Of a stretch of 49,046 nucleotides of DNA, positions 31,449 to 43,066 are shown one piece after another. Position 1 is the stretch's first letter. Each line of letters starts with the position of its first letter. The notes beneath the pieces were generated by a model that was not told the DNA's origin, searched no databases, and saw nothing but the letters and a program-made list of their open reading frames with translations. The stretch comes from Rhizopus sp. PT2906 (taxonomy: Eukaryota > Mucoromycota > Mucoromycetes > Mucorales > Rhizopodaceae): contig JAMYHX010000325.1 of NCBI GenBank assembly GCA_025529335.1, positions 1 to 49,046 of the forward strand. Direction: 5' to 3'. A program made the translations under genes and the position numbers.

Positions 31449-33952
31449 CTATAAAACTGTGAATGCCTCTAAACCTTTCTCTACTCTTCCAAAACGTTCA
31501 TCTACCACAGAGAATATATTGTTTACGAATTGGGCATCGTACTATATATAACAGTGTTAGCGTTGAGCTTCTCAAAATACATTTAAAGAGCTTACCTGAC
31601 AAGCTCGTGTGCAATCAGGCGAGAAATTGACTTCAATCAAGATGGGCTTAAAGTCATCTGTAAGCATTAAATCAAATCCATAGACAGCGAAGGTGTTTTG
31701 GTTCGCAGCCATGCCACCAAACCCTAAAGGCTGTGGTTGATTGACAGCTGCCTTGAGGACATCTACACAAAGAATATATAAGCTGTTGCCCTCATGTGTT
31801 CTCTTTTTTGTACCTCTGATGACAGCATAAATCTCTTGTTGTATATTGTCCCACTTGACAGAATGTTGCTTTTCCATGTTTTGAATAAAACTCTTGTGAT
31901 CCAACTGTGTCATCTGATAGTTTGTGTAGTTCATGACTGTAAACTGTCGCTCATAGTCTTGTAGGTCTGTCAAGTCGAATTTTTTATTTGCCAAACGGAC
32001 CCAAAACATATTATAGACACAGGCAACCAGGTCGGGATGAGCCTGACGAACGAGGACGATATAGCGAAGATCGAACTTTTTGCCATTGTACAGACAAGGT
32101 GAAGCAAGATATCGTTGGATGATCCTTGGTGTAGAGTCGTCATGCAAACGGATAGCCTCGGACAAGTTCTTGACGATTCTTATTCCAATACCACGAGCCG
32201 CGTTCCATGGTTTAGTAACCCATAGATTTGTCTGTCCTTCGTCTTTTGTCTAAAGAGGTGTATTAATAGCCTTGTTCTATTCCAATTATTGGCGCCTGTT
32301 CTCTTACGTTTAAGTAATCACCAACGAACTCTGATAACTCAGTTACTAAGTTGTATGTAGGCAAATACCAAGATGGTGATCCAAATGTTTGCCTATATGC
32401 CTACATTAATAAATTTTCTAGAGTATTTTCATAACCACATACTTGATTAATTGCGCAAGGTTTTGCTTGTATGTAAGACAGTTTTCGTTGGGAATCTGGT
32501 TGATAGACTGGTGAGGTTTGAGAGAATTCCAATCCTTAAAGTCGCTACTGAGCCAAATGATATCAGCGCGCTCACGATCAGGAGTGAATTTGACACCATC
32601 AAGATTCAAGAATTGCTGAACAAATTGAGCATCAGTATGAACTAATATCGTATCCTTTTTCCGCCTCTTTTCCTGTTGCTTGAACCATTCTACAGCCTGC
32701 TGAGAGTTCAAATGTTCAAGGGATGTTTGCGCCAGCTTTTGTGATTTGTAGGCCTCAATTAACACGTGCTTCTTTTGTTCAAGTTCTTCAGACAGCAACA
32801 CTCTGTTTTCCAGAGCAAAGAGATAGGCCAATTTATCTGACTCTCGCTCAACGTTTTTGGGTAACAGATCACAGCTGACAATCTCTCCAGGCGCAATATC
32901 TTCAATAGGGAAAAAGACGCTGTAAGGAATCATACCTCTGCTACCACGGGAAAAGATGAAGGGAAGACAGGCAACGTTTGGTTTATCCGAATGGCAGATG
33001 GCAGATCCAACTTCGTCATTTACATACCAAGCCGTCTGTGTGACTGGTTGACCATCTTGTTGAAGGATGGAATAGGAATAGGTTTGAATATAGGACCACA
33101 TCTTTTCGTAAACCGCATTTGCACGGCCCTTCATCCATTCTTCTTCTCTCTTCTTTCTCCTTTCTGATCTCTCCTTCTTTTCTTTTTCTTCCTTTTCTTG
33201 AGGCTGACCACTAGCCAACATCTGGCCCAGGACCTGTTCTTCCAGTCTTTCCGATTCTTGCTTTGCGTCTTCGTCCAGTGTCAATCGCTTAAAAACCGTC
33301 AGTTACGCTAATGAGTAGTAAAGAGAAATACTTACCATAATGGCATTAACGACCTCATTATTCTCAGCCAAGAGCGCCTCCTCTGCCTGCTTCTCACTCA
33401 CGTTTGCCTGAGAAGCAACCAGTTGAATCAACTCGTCGGATGGCCTTGTTACATCGTCGTCATCCTCATCGTCGGATACAAACTCTTCTTTTTCAATATC
33501 CATCAAATTTTCAAGTCTATCCAATAATGCAGGGTTCTTAATAAGCTCCTTTACGGCTGTTTCAGGGGAAGTAGTCCATGCATGATCGATTAAGAAGATA
33601 TTGCTTTTTTGGATGTCAACAGCATATACGTATACATAATTTACAATGTTTACCTATGCTTTTGTAAAGTCTTGTCTGCTTTCAAATGAAGAGAATATCC
33701 AGATAATGGATCACCATAATGAAGTTCAAAGAATTCACCTAACCTTCTTTGTTAGAGCGTAAATAGGTTCAACTCTATGTCTTACCTGCGTCAAGGTAGT
33801 CCTCTCCAAGTTTCATGAAAAGAGGCTAACAAAAAATGAATAAAAAAAAGTCTTTTATATATACACTTATATCTTACTTCCCATAACTCCTTTGGAATAG
33901 GAGCAAGTTGATATTGATGAACAGTGGCAAACGATTCAAATGCTGTTGACAT
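31449..33952 (-). CDS. TTLL12-like tubulin-tyrosine-ligase family protein (697 aa)
   Basis: Nine exons, 33952-33878, 33825-33786, 33738-33654, 33603-33336, 33287-32443, 32392-32308, 32249-31814, 31762-31596 and 31541-31449, all in phase. The N-terminal half has a UBA-like helical segment with an acidic run (SDDEDDDD), then a SET-like region (VNDEVGSAICHSD). The C-terminal half is the TTL ligase fold: WVTKPWNAARG, then IIQRYLASPCLY, KFDLRYIVLV, the tail motif VYGFDLMLTDDFKPILIEVN, and SPDCTRACQ. This SET-like plus TTL order is that of TTLL12, which is generally regarded as a poor or inactive ligase linked to histone and tubulin modification. I cannot judge activity here. Tandem with Eaf6 (150 bp upstream). 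Confidence 0.88.
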
Positions 33953-34102
33953 TAGACAAACTTTTTTTTATGATAAAAAATTGACAGCTATTTTCTTTTT
34001 TGTTCTTCATAAAACCCAATTCGGCCAATGAATTAGCTTGCATCATTCACTCGCGACAAGGATGAACAGTAAAAAAAAAAAAAAAAAAAAATTTATTATT
34101 AT

Positions 34103-34874
34103 TTATACGTCCAAATCATCATCCGAGTCTCTGCCTGCAGAAAGCTTCTTCTTTTTATAGTTGATTCCATCTTGTCCTTTCATCTTGCGCTTCTTTTCTC
34201 TTCTGGCTGATAAAGAACCTGCCGCACTATTCACTGAACGATCATCTTGACTTGAATCTTGATCCTTTTCTTCCTTTTGTGCTAACGCCTATGGTCATGT
34301 GTTAATACACGATATCATACACTATATTTTTTACCTTTTGATATGTAGATGAAGACAATGAAAATAAGCGATCCAATTCTGTAAATTTGGGTTTTCGTCT
34401 GTCGGTTCGATTTGCTAGATAACCATCAAATCCACGTATGATATTTCCATTTTGTTGTGTGTCTTCCAAATAAGATCCTTCAAATAAATAGATGGCGTGT
34501 TCCAGGTTGATCTATATATTTTATATATATTTAGTAATCATGTAGAAACAACATCAAGAGGAGGGGAACTTGCCAGATTAGTATCCACTTGCTTCTTTCG
34601 TGCTAATAATGCTTGTAGTTCCTGCTTTGCTTCTTCATACTTTTGACGAGTCACTTGAGGTGGTTCAGCTGGCGTGTCTGTTGTATTGTTATTATTATTA
34701 TTATTATTGCTGTTGTTATTATTATTAGCTGGTGTCGTAGTAGTAGTAGTACTAGTTGTTGTAGTGGTAGTGGTGGGAGTTGTAGTAGTTGGTGTTGTCT
34801 ATAGCGAATTAAGTTAGATCCAATGTCTTGTAATCTATTTCTTCACCAACACTTTGTTCTTTTGCATCTGCCAT
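34103..34874 (-). CDS. EAF6: Eaf6, subunit of NuA4-type histone acetyltransferase
   Basis: Four exons, 34874-34851, 34798-34574, 34511-34335 and 34288-34103, give 203 aa. Eaf6 is a small shared subunit of NuA4, NuA3 and related acetyltransferase complexes. The core is YEEAKQELQALLARK, INLEHAIYLFEGSYLED and GNIIRGFDGYL, diagnostic of the Eaf6/MEAF6 family. Exon 2 begins with a Thr/Pro run and an Asn run encoded by trinucleotide repeats, a long insertion before the core compared with yeast Eaf6. Intron 2 is a GC-AG intron with a perfect GCAAGT donor. The first intron needs a weak GTTGGT donor for the phase to fit, so the first eight residues are less certain. The C-terminal tail is basic, then acidic (SDDDLDV). 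Confidence 0.88.
34690..34798 (-). repeat. Trinucleotide repeats in Eaf6 exon 2
   Basis: On the plus strand ATT and then GTA/GTT repeats occupy this stretch; on the minus strand they encode runs of Asn and Thr. Length variation between strains would be expected. Confidence 0.7.
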
Positions 34875-36651
34875 TTTGGTTTACGGAAGTTTTTATTTTT
34901 TTTATTTCGTTTTACCAATAGGAAAAGAGAGAGGACAAATAAAAAAGCGACACAGGCTAGGGCTTATGTCATCCATATATTGCTGCACTATTATTGGTTA
35001 TCTTTCTAAGAGAGTCCTTTATCATAAAACACTACTAGAAAGCAATAAAGATACAAGTCAAGGAACAAATGTGTTGACATTAAGCTGTTATCAGTCTTTT
35101 ATACTTTCTCAAAAAAGATACAAGCTGAGAAAGACTCTTTCTTTTTAAAGGGGAGATTGACGCGTCCTCCCTTTGAGATATGCAAAATGGAAGGAAGAAC
35201 ACTTCACGCTAAAAAGATGAATTCATAGTATAAAGCTATTCTTTAATACACTACGACTGGTAAAATTCGCCCGTTTTGAAAAGTGAATGTCTACGTATTC
35301 TACAAGCTCAACTTCTCTTTCGCTCCCTGTATGTGCCGAGCGATTCTCCGTTTGGTTACCTTCTCCCACATGTACAGCACTTTTGAGGATATCAATGGCC
35401 TAACCTCGCTAAAACTACCCTTTAGCAACGTCTGTCTGCTCCTCAGAACAATTTAACTATTCAAGTCTTCCTTTTTTTTGTTCGCCGCTTCTTTCTTGTA
35501 AAAGCACAGAGGAAAACAAAACTCATCTTCACTCTCTTGAAGTACATGCCTTGTCTTTTGAGTGATTTTATCTATAGTTACCTTGGTTATTTGTGTACAG
35601 TTGTGCACTAGCTTCAATACTGGAGGCAAAAGAAATGGCATATCTAAAGATTCTGGCATATTTATACTTTTCACTTCTCTCTAGTTCAACTTTTTTGTTG
35701 CTTTTGGACCGTAGCCTTCCAAGCCTATCTCCAGGCACATTATCTCATTCGAAAGATATTTAAATACCAGATCGGCATGTTCGCCTGAAGCCTGTCTTTC
35801 TTCACGATGTTCGCCGGTGATTGCTCTGCTTTATTTCTGTTTTCAGCAGATGAAGCGCTGTCCAGAAGTTCTACGCAATCAGTGCTAATCTATATGCTAT
35901 TACTATTTTATATGAAATTGCCAAATTACGTCTCTAAGGTATTGACTGTAGTTTGTTGTTGTTGTCAGCACTCGCAAAAACGCGTAAGAAAAACAAACAA
36001 TGATGAGTCTCTATTTATCCTTTTGATGACTACAAAGCAAAAAGTGACTGCGAAAGTCTTAGTAACTTTAAGGATTTCTTTTTTTTTTTTTGTATTTTCA
36101 AAACGGACAAAATTTACCAGCCGCACTGTAATGAAGTAAATTCTAAACAGCCGGATGATCCGATCCGGATGAGTTGTTTCCAAATGTGAGTGTAAGTGCG
36201 ATCAGTAAGCCCAAGTATCACATGACATGCTCAGTAACAAGCATACAATAACACTATGCGTTTCCACTGAAGCTGTTACATTCTAATAATTTTATATATA
36301 TGCGCACAATACCAGCAACCAATGATATTTCTACGCACGCATACACAAAAAATAAGAATAAAAGCTACGTATATGTGTGTGTGGCTAGACCTTTTCTTAA
36401 AAAGGAAACCTCTAATTTTGGGCTGAAAAAATCCATTGAAGCCTAATCACGCATTCAATTTAAATTTTTTCCTTTATATTACTTCTCTCTCCTCTTTTTT
36501 CCTATTCTTTTTTTTCTTTCTATTTACTTTCTTTTCCTCTATAGTTTACTTTTATATTTGGGTAAGTCTTTATATGATGCTTCTTAAGTTATAGTCAAAG
36601 AGAGAATGTTAACCCCTTCTTTTTTTATTAAAAAGGGTTTAGTTTTATAGT
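34875..36651. other. 1.8-kb region without a supported gene
   Basis: It contains the divergent promoter space between Eaf6 and the FARAT gene. ORFs at 34876-35148 (plus), 35453-35674 (minus) and 35807-36139 (plus) lack recognisable domains. The minus one, opening MKSINMPESLDMPFLLPP, looks protein-like and might be an exon or a decayed repeat, but I cannot support it. The last 170 bp before 36652 are strongly C/T-rich (TTACTTCTCTCTCC), a leader typical for this window. Confidence 0.45.
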
Positions 36652-39600
36652 ATGTCAGAGGAGGATAATACCAAACAAAACAGTTTGGATAATCAAGCAG
36701 ATAATCTAAATGATACACCATTAAATGTTTCCAACCAAGAAGAACAATTGGATACTATAGCCCCTCCTATGGTTGTCATCACAGATGATAACAATAACAA
36801 TCAGGAACTCGATCAAAACGATCTAGAAATAAAAGAAGACGAGACAATAATGTCACCATCCACTATCATCAGCAGTGACAGTAATAGCAGTAGTAGCAGT
36901 AGTAATGACAGTGACAGTAATTCCCAAAAAGATAGTCTACCTGCATTAGACGAAACACACTTTCAGGGTCCCATCATCGACTATTATAAAAATAAAAATA
37001 TCTTGATGACAGGCGCAACAGGGTTCATCGGTAAAGCTATCTTATGGAAGCTGATTCAATCTCTCAGACAGCATCTCGGTCAAGTCTATATCCTTATTCG
37101 AAGTGGAAGTAATAAGCGTAGTAAGATTGGTAGACCAGCAGAAAGATTAAAGAATGAGATATTCAGTAACAAGGTGAGAGAGAGAGAGAGAAGTGTCTTT
37201 TAATATGCATCACTTCTCATTTATTTTTGACAGGCTTTTGTATTATTGAGACAGCAGATAGGGAAGGCAGTATTTGATGATATAGTCAAGAACAAGATTA
37301 TTCCTATTGCTGGTGATATTATCTCACCAGACTTGTCAATGACTGAAGCAGACCGGGAGCAGATTGTTCAAAATGTCAATATTGTGATACATTGTGCTGC
37401 TGCATTAAATTATAATGAAAGACTAGATCTTGCATTAGAAGTAAAGCAAGGGATTATTATTAAATGTCTCCTATTAATCAATTTTTGTCCTTAGACAAAT
37501 ACCCTAGGCACATTAAGAATGATGGATTTGGCAGATGAATGTAAAAATATGGGTAATAATAATAATGATAATAATAATAAGGAAAAAGAACTAATGATCC
37601 TTTGTTGCAGAGGCATTCATTCATGCATCCTTAGCCTATACTGACCCAAGCTTGCCCAATGGTCATGTTCAGGAACGCGTCTATCCAATGAAAGTCGGGG
37701 ATCCAGAGGATTTATTGACCGAAATTGTCAATCTTGAACTTCAAGATATTCCCAAAATGACTCAACGTATCCTAAGCCATTATCCAAACACATATACATT
37801 CACCAAGTCATTGACGGAACATTTGATCATGAAACGAGTCGACATAAACCGTGTAGAAGAGGCTCAAGGTGGCAAGGCTCAATGGCCAGTCGCTATTGTA
37901 CGAGCCACCCAGGTGGGTGCTGCTGCTGATGAGCCCTTACCAGGATGGGTATAAAAATGAAATATATTCAACACTCCAAAGTTATTAAAATGATCATAGG
38001 CTGATGGCATTACAGGCGCAAATGGTCTTGTCTATTTGATGGGCAAGGGTATTCAAGTGTTACCTCCTGATATAAATAGGAGCATGGCCGACATCATACC
38101 AGTTGATTATTTTGCTCGCATCCTGATTGCCAGTGCTGCCTTTATGACCAAACCAGGCTATAAGTTTGTGCTGCCTTATAACGAAGTCTTGGCAGATAAC
38201 GACGACACAGACAGTATCGTCATACCCAACATTCAATATTTCCCATACATTTACCAACTATCGGCTACCGGACTCGTGAGCCATACGACGTGGAAAAACG
38301 CCTATGAGGCTGTTCGTACTTACTGGTCTCGTAATTCAAAACAAGTTCTTCCCAGCGCAGAGGATTATTTTGGAGCAGGACGATCATTATTTAAATCAAG
38401 CTTTTTCATGAAGTATAAACTACCTCAGTCATTGTCTTCGGCCATCAATGGTAAATCCGCCGATGCCGTCAGTCGAACAATCGAGCTGGCCTCACGTGTG
38501 GTGGAGTCGATTCAGCCATTCCTACGCCATCATTGGCTATTTGATCATCAGAACGTACAGCATCTGGAACAAGCCATTGCAGGTGACGGTCAATTCGACG
38601 TGTCCAAATTTAAACATCTTGACTGGAATACGTATATGGTAAACTATGCCTACGGCACACACGCATATATCTCTCCATCGCCACCTGCTGGCTTGAGAAA
38701 TATCACGGTCGCTGATGGGTGGTCCTGTTCGCTCTATGTCTTGCCAGAAAAGAAGCATCCGATCATTGACCGACCCATCGAATCTGTCATCTTTAGCGCG
38801 TCTGATATTGAAAAGAGAACAGATCGTATGCTGAACGAACTCATTGCTTCTTTGGAGAATCCTAATCAAGAATTAAAAGACAAGAAAAAGATGGAGCAAT
38901 GGGTGAATGATTTCGATGCAAGTCTGGATGATTGGTGTCACGATGACTCTGATCGACTAAAGGACACGAAGAATATGGGTCATTTGGGATATTGGCTCAA
39001 TCGTCCAGATGAGGAGCATGTTAGGATTGAGGTGCTGAACGATCAAAGAGTTGGAAACTGCATTAAACAGGTAATTCTAAATTATTCCATTGAAAGCAAG
39101 TGAATCAACTCTTTCAATAGATTGTCGAAACTTCGGGTGTTCCTCAAAAGACGGTGGTAGGAGAAGCGCTAAAGATTCTTCAGCGCATGCGTGAACGAAC
39201 ACAACTGCACTATATCTGGTCTGCCGGCTCTTTCCTCCATGCGCTCTTTGGACGTCTGTTTACCAGTCTTCGTGTACGTGAAAGTGACATCATGAGGTTA
39301 CGACAAGAATGCCAGAGCAAGAACGTCGTTTATGTGCCTGTGTCCAAAACGATCATTGATCAAATCCTCGTATGGTACATCTGCTTGCGTTACGAGCTTC
39401 CTCTGCCTGCCATCGTCTGTGACGAAGCACTGGCTCTACTCGGTCCAGTCTCTGATATGCTACGCATTTGCGGTGCTTACTTTGTCCGACGCGATCTTGC
39501 GTCTCGATCGCCCCTGAACACAGCCGTCGCAGCAGCTTATACCGAGGTCCTTTTGAACGAACATGGTGCACTGTCCATGGTCATTGAACGCGCTCGGTCA

Positions 39601-41505
39601 CGTACTGGCCGGCTTCAGACAGCCTATCATGATGGTGTAATCAACATGATTATCGAGGGCACCCTTGGTCATCATCAGTCCAGAAGCGAGAGTGCAACCG
39701 AACTATTGCCTTCTCCAACTGAGTCCTTTTCGACCATCAAGAAGGATACAGTCTTTGTTCCTGTCAATATCACCTATGAAAAGATTCCAGAATTGAGAAC
39801 ACTGATCGATCAGGTCTTGGATCAAAAGCCCCGTACGAACAGTCTGAACGTGACATCAACTGCTTTCTTGCGCCCAAGTTCGGCGGTAGCAGGTAGAGCA
39901 GCTACAAAAGATAATATTTCAGAGCAAGGTAAATATGGTCGTGTCTTTGTTGGTTTTGGAAACCCTGTCGATATACGAACGAGTGTTCAGGAAGCAAGTC
40001 TTTCAGATAGCAAGCGAAAAAGGTACTTTAACAGTAGTGCTTTTTATGTGTATTAACTCTATCTAGTGCTATTCCTGTTAAAGATGAAGATGCTATCGCT
40101 GATTTTATTGCCAAAAAGATTCAGCGTGGTCAACATGAAGCCTCCGTGGTCAGTCCCGTGACGCTAGTTGCCGCAACGTTGTTGTTTGGAAGAACGACTG
40201 GGGGCATTACGTTGGGTACTGTGTGTAAACACATAACATGGCTTCACAAGGAACTACTAGAAAAGAATATTAGTGTTGACTGGCAGCCTGATGAAGATGT
40301 GCATACCATTCTTTCCTACTCACTTCAAATCTTGGATGCACGAAATAACGTGACCATGGACGGAAAGCGTATTACAGATCAAACAATTATCAGAGTAGTC
40401 GAACACGCTGATAATGTCATGGATCTCTCGTATATGGCAAGTCAGTTGATTGAGATATTTTTACCAGAAGCACTCTTTTCTGTCGTTTATTTGTCGACCT
40501 CTATGAAAAAGGCCACACGTAAAGAGCTGCTGGCTCAGTTTACGTTTTTAGTGCGTTTGTTTAGACACGAGTTTATTTATCCATGGAATAGAGAAGAGGT
40601 ATATATATATAATATAGAAAGCGTAATAACAAGAAGGCTAACTGCTATTTTTAGAAATTTGACCTTTTATTGAATTGGTTTGTAAAAAAGAACTTGCTTG
40701 TGAAGAATGAACAAGAGGAATATGAGAAAGCAGTGACTTTGGAAAATAACGAAGGGGAGTATACCCGTGTTTGTATACTGGCGTCATTTATATACCCTAC
40801 TTTGGACGCATATTGGATCACATCATGCTCGTTATCAGCATTAAGAGATTTACCGTACATGCCTCGCAAGATCGTGCCTGTGTTGTCCCAGTGGATAGCA
40901 GCTCACTTGATCACGGGTAGGAGAACGGTCTATAGGGAGGTATTGTCGACTGAAGCCAGTCAGAATGCAGTCGATAATTTTTTGGCGATTGGCTTTATTG
41001 ACGCAGTTCATCCCAAGACGAAACTGTCTCCTGATGCTCAAATCCTATTGCTTGAACTTGGCGTAACAACAAATGAAGATCTTGTCATGGTCTCGAGTAG
41101 AAAGAATACTGAGCTAGTAAGTCAATGATTCACGTATCGATCTATACATTAAAACTTACTTCTTTATAGATAAATGGAGAAGAAGACTGTGAAAATATAC
41201 TGCTGCAATTATCGGATATTGCATCTCTCTGTCATGAAATCGAAAAGTATCGTCTTGTTACAGACAGCATTACCCTTCGTCACAACGCACAAGTGTTTGA
41301 CAAGTGTCAAAATCAGATACGATCCATCCTACGCGCAGAACAGAGTTATGCATCACAACATGGTATGAAATTGGATAAAGATGAAGATCAAATGATCCAA
41401 TTGGTCTATTCATTAAAGGCAGCCTCTGTTACAAACGCATCTAACGAAGAAGGATCAGGGAAGCACTCTAGAAGAGTGTCTCAGGCCTATAATTTGAAAT
41501 CATAA
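36652..41505 (+). CDS. Fatty acyl-CoA reductase / acyltransferase fusion (FARAT-like)
   Basis: Nine exons, 36652-37173, 37234-37440, 37495-37552, 37611-37948, 38000-39070, 39121-40022, 40067-40598, 40655-41116 and 41170-41505, all in phase, give 1475 aa. After a Ser/Asp-rich leader, residues about 115-480 form a NAD(P)H-dependent acyl-CoA reductase: TGATGFIG cofactor loop, HCAAALNYNE, and the YTFTK catalytic Tyr/Lys pair. From about residue 735 comes a GNPAT/PlsB-like acyltransferase: motif I VPVSKTIIDQ, then GAYFVRR, ERARSRTGR and FVPVNITYEK. In this family motif I is HxxxxD; here the His is Ser (Ser807, codon 39343-39345) while the Asp (812) remains. FAR and DHAP acyltransferase make the two precursors of ether lipids, and such a fusion (FARAT) is known in Tetrahymena. 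The reductase half looks active; the acyltransferase half may be inactive or use altered chemistry. Confidence 0.88.
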
Positions 41506-41562
41506 TTATTTAAATAAATTCTTTTACTTTACAATCTCTCTTTTTTTTCTTTGTCCCATTTG

Positions 41563-42031
41563 ATGATCACTGGACTTGTTCAAGACACACAAAAGAAACA
41601 CATTTTACAACAGGTCTCTATTATACTTGTTCTTTTGGCTTTATAGAAATAACCAACCATCTTTTATAGTTTCCATTACCAGAATTTGAGGAAGCTGGAG
41701 GTCTTTGGATCTGTCCCTTTTGTCAACCTGTTGACAAATTACAAGAGGCTTATTCTATTATTACTCCACCTATTAGTCAAGAACAGCAATTACATACTGT
41801 CAAATCAACAATAAAGCTACATTTAGAAGAACACAGAAAAAAATTGTGCAAGCGAATGGCAAATGAATCAAGGCTGGCAACATATGAAAAGGTATATTTA
41901 TATTTTATACAACATACATACAATGTATTTATATGAAATAATAGAATCGTACAGAAAGAATGAAAAGAGTTCGACTATGGATTGAGGGAACAGTTAAAGA
42001 TAGAGGCTTATATGAAAAGAATCCATTCTAG
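41563..42031 (+). CDS. Small zinc-finger-like protein of unknown function (119 aa)
   Basis: Three exons, 41563-41613, 41670-41891 and 41945-42031, in phase. The middle exon reads GGLWICPFCQPVD and, about 45 residues later, HLEEHRKKLC, a spacing compatible with a C2H2-type zinc site. The C-terminus is basic (RTERMKRVRLW). It starts 57 bp after the FARAT stop and ends 31 bp from the Imp1 stop on the opposite strand. I recognise no family; possible DNA or RNA binding is inferred only from the Cys/His pattern. The first donor (GTCTCT) is weak. Confidence 0.6.
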
Positions 42032-42062
42032 ATTGATGTATATATAATATACCCTCCCTTTC

Positions 42063-42696
42063 TTAAGTAATAGGCACAACAATATCCTTTAGTAATTGAG
42101 GTTGTGGCCAAAGCTGTTTGAAATAAAAAACATTAGACTAATGTAAATATGAATATCCTAAAATACCTTTGCAAACACTCTTCCTTTAATTAAACCCATC
42201 GGGACGGGTCCGTAACCCCTTGAATCGAATGAATTACTCAGATTATCACCAGCTACCCACACGTGTCCTTTAGGTACACTGATATATTTTCGATCTTTCA
42301 CTGTTGGATCCACACAAACATTGTCACCTGGCTTCAAAAATATATTATTCATAACCGTATTCCTATCAAAAAAGTCCAACTTACCATGCCAATAATTCTT
42401 TTCAAAACAGCTCTTCCTGGTACAGCAGGCGAAGTACAGACGATCACATCACCTATTCTTAGCTCTCTAAAACGTTGTGTGATATGCTCAACACCTACAA
42501 TTCCTTCCATGTCAAAATAGGGCAGCATCGAGGGGCCTAAACACTTTATACTAGGTTAATTGTCTTGATCTAGTCAATGAATTATAGATTTTACCCAAGT
42601 CATTTCAAACACATGTTGGTTAAAAAGATGAGCAAAGCAGCTGAACTGAATAACCAGCTTTGACGTCTTGAGCATAAAAGGAATGAACCGTCTCAT
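42063..42696 (-). CDS. IMP1: Mitochondrial inner membrane protease subunit Imp1
   Basis: Four exons, 42696-42595, 42543-42385, 42331-42167 and 42113-42063, in phase, give 158 aa. Imp1 is a signal-peptidase-type (S26) serine protease that cleaves sorting signals on the outer face of the inner membrane, in a complex with Imp2. The nucleophile is Ser39 in CLGPSMLPYF and the general base Lys82 in VLKRIIGM. The S26 boxes PGDNVCVDP, VPKGHVWVAGDN and NSFDSRGYGPVP follow. DSRxYGPVP favours Imp1 over Imp2. The N-terminal hydrophobic segment (about 15-30) is the membrane anchor. The second exon begins with an AAAG acceptor fixed by phase. Slightly shorter than yeast Imp1 (190 aa). Confidence 0.9.
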
Positions 42697-43066
42697 TGCC
42701 TTTGAAAAGAGTAGACTAATCTTTATTGAAACAAAAACAAATCATACTTAGGCGCGGAGTCCGCAAATCAAAAAAAAAAAAAAAAAAAAAAACCGCCTGA
42801 GCCTGTTCAAAAAACCACAAGAGACTGAATAAACTCCTTATAATGAGAGCCAGATGGTGAAAGAGTTTTGATCAATACCTTGGTGATTCGATGTGCGTTT
42901 GGCGGTTAAGGTATCCAAGATCTTGTAGTATGTATGAAATGGTTAACCGTACAGTAGCAGAGGAAATATATGTTTTCAAATACCGCTTTTTTTTTTTTTC
43001 GTCCATTTTGGTCCCTGTCAAATAACGACTCTCTTCTCTCTTTTTTATCACTGTCTATTTTTCGAA
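42697..43066. promoter_or_regulatory. 370-bp divergent promoter of Imp1 and mitochondrial IleRS genes
   Basis: The only DNA between two head-to-head start codons, both for mitochondrial proteins. It contains an A run of about 23 (42770-42792), flanked by GCGCGGAGTCCGC, a GC-rich imperfect palindrome, on one side and CCGCCTGAG on the other. A further T-rich run is at 42986-43000. No TATA box is obvious on either strand. Confidence 0.5.

Noticed and set aside
31195..31551. 118-codon plus ORF overlapping the ends of FAR1 and TTLL12-like genes
   Set aside because: It is an alternative frame across the FAR1 C-terminus and the last exon of the opposite gene, mostly low complexity.
35453..35674. 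73-codon minus ORF opening MKSINMPESLD
   Set aside because: Looks mildly protein-like, but I found no neighbouring exons in phase and no domain.
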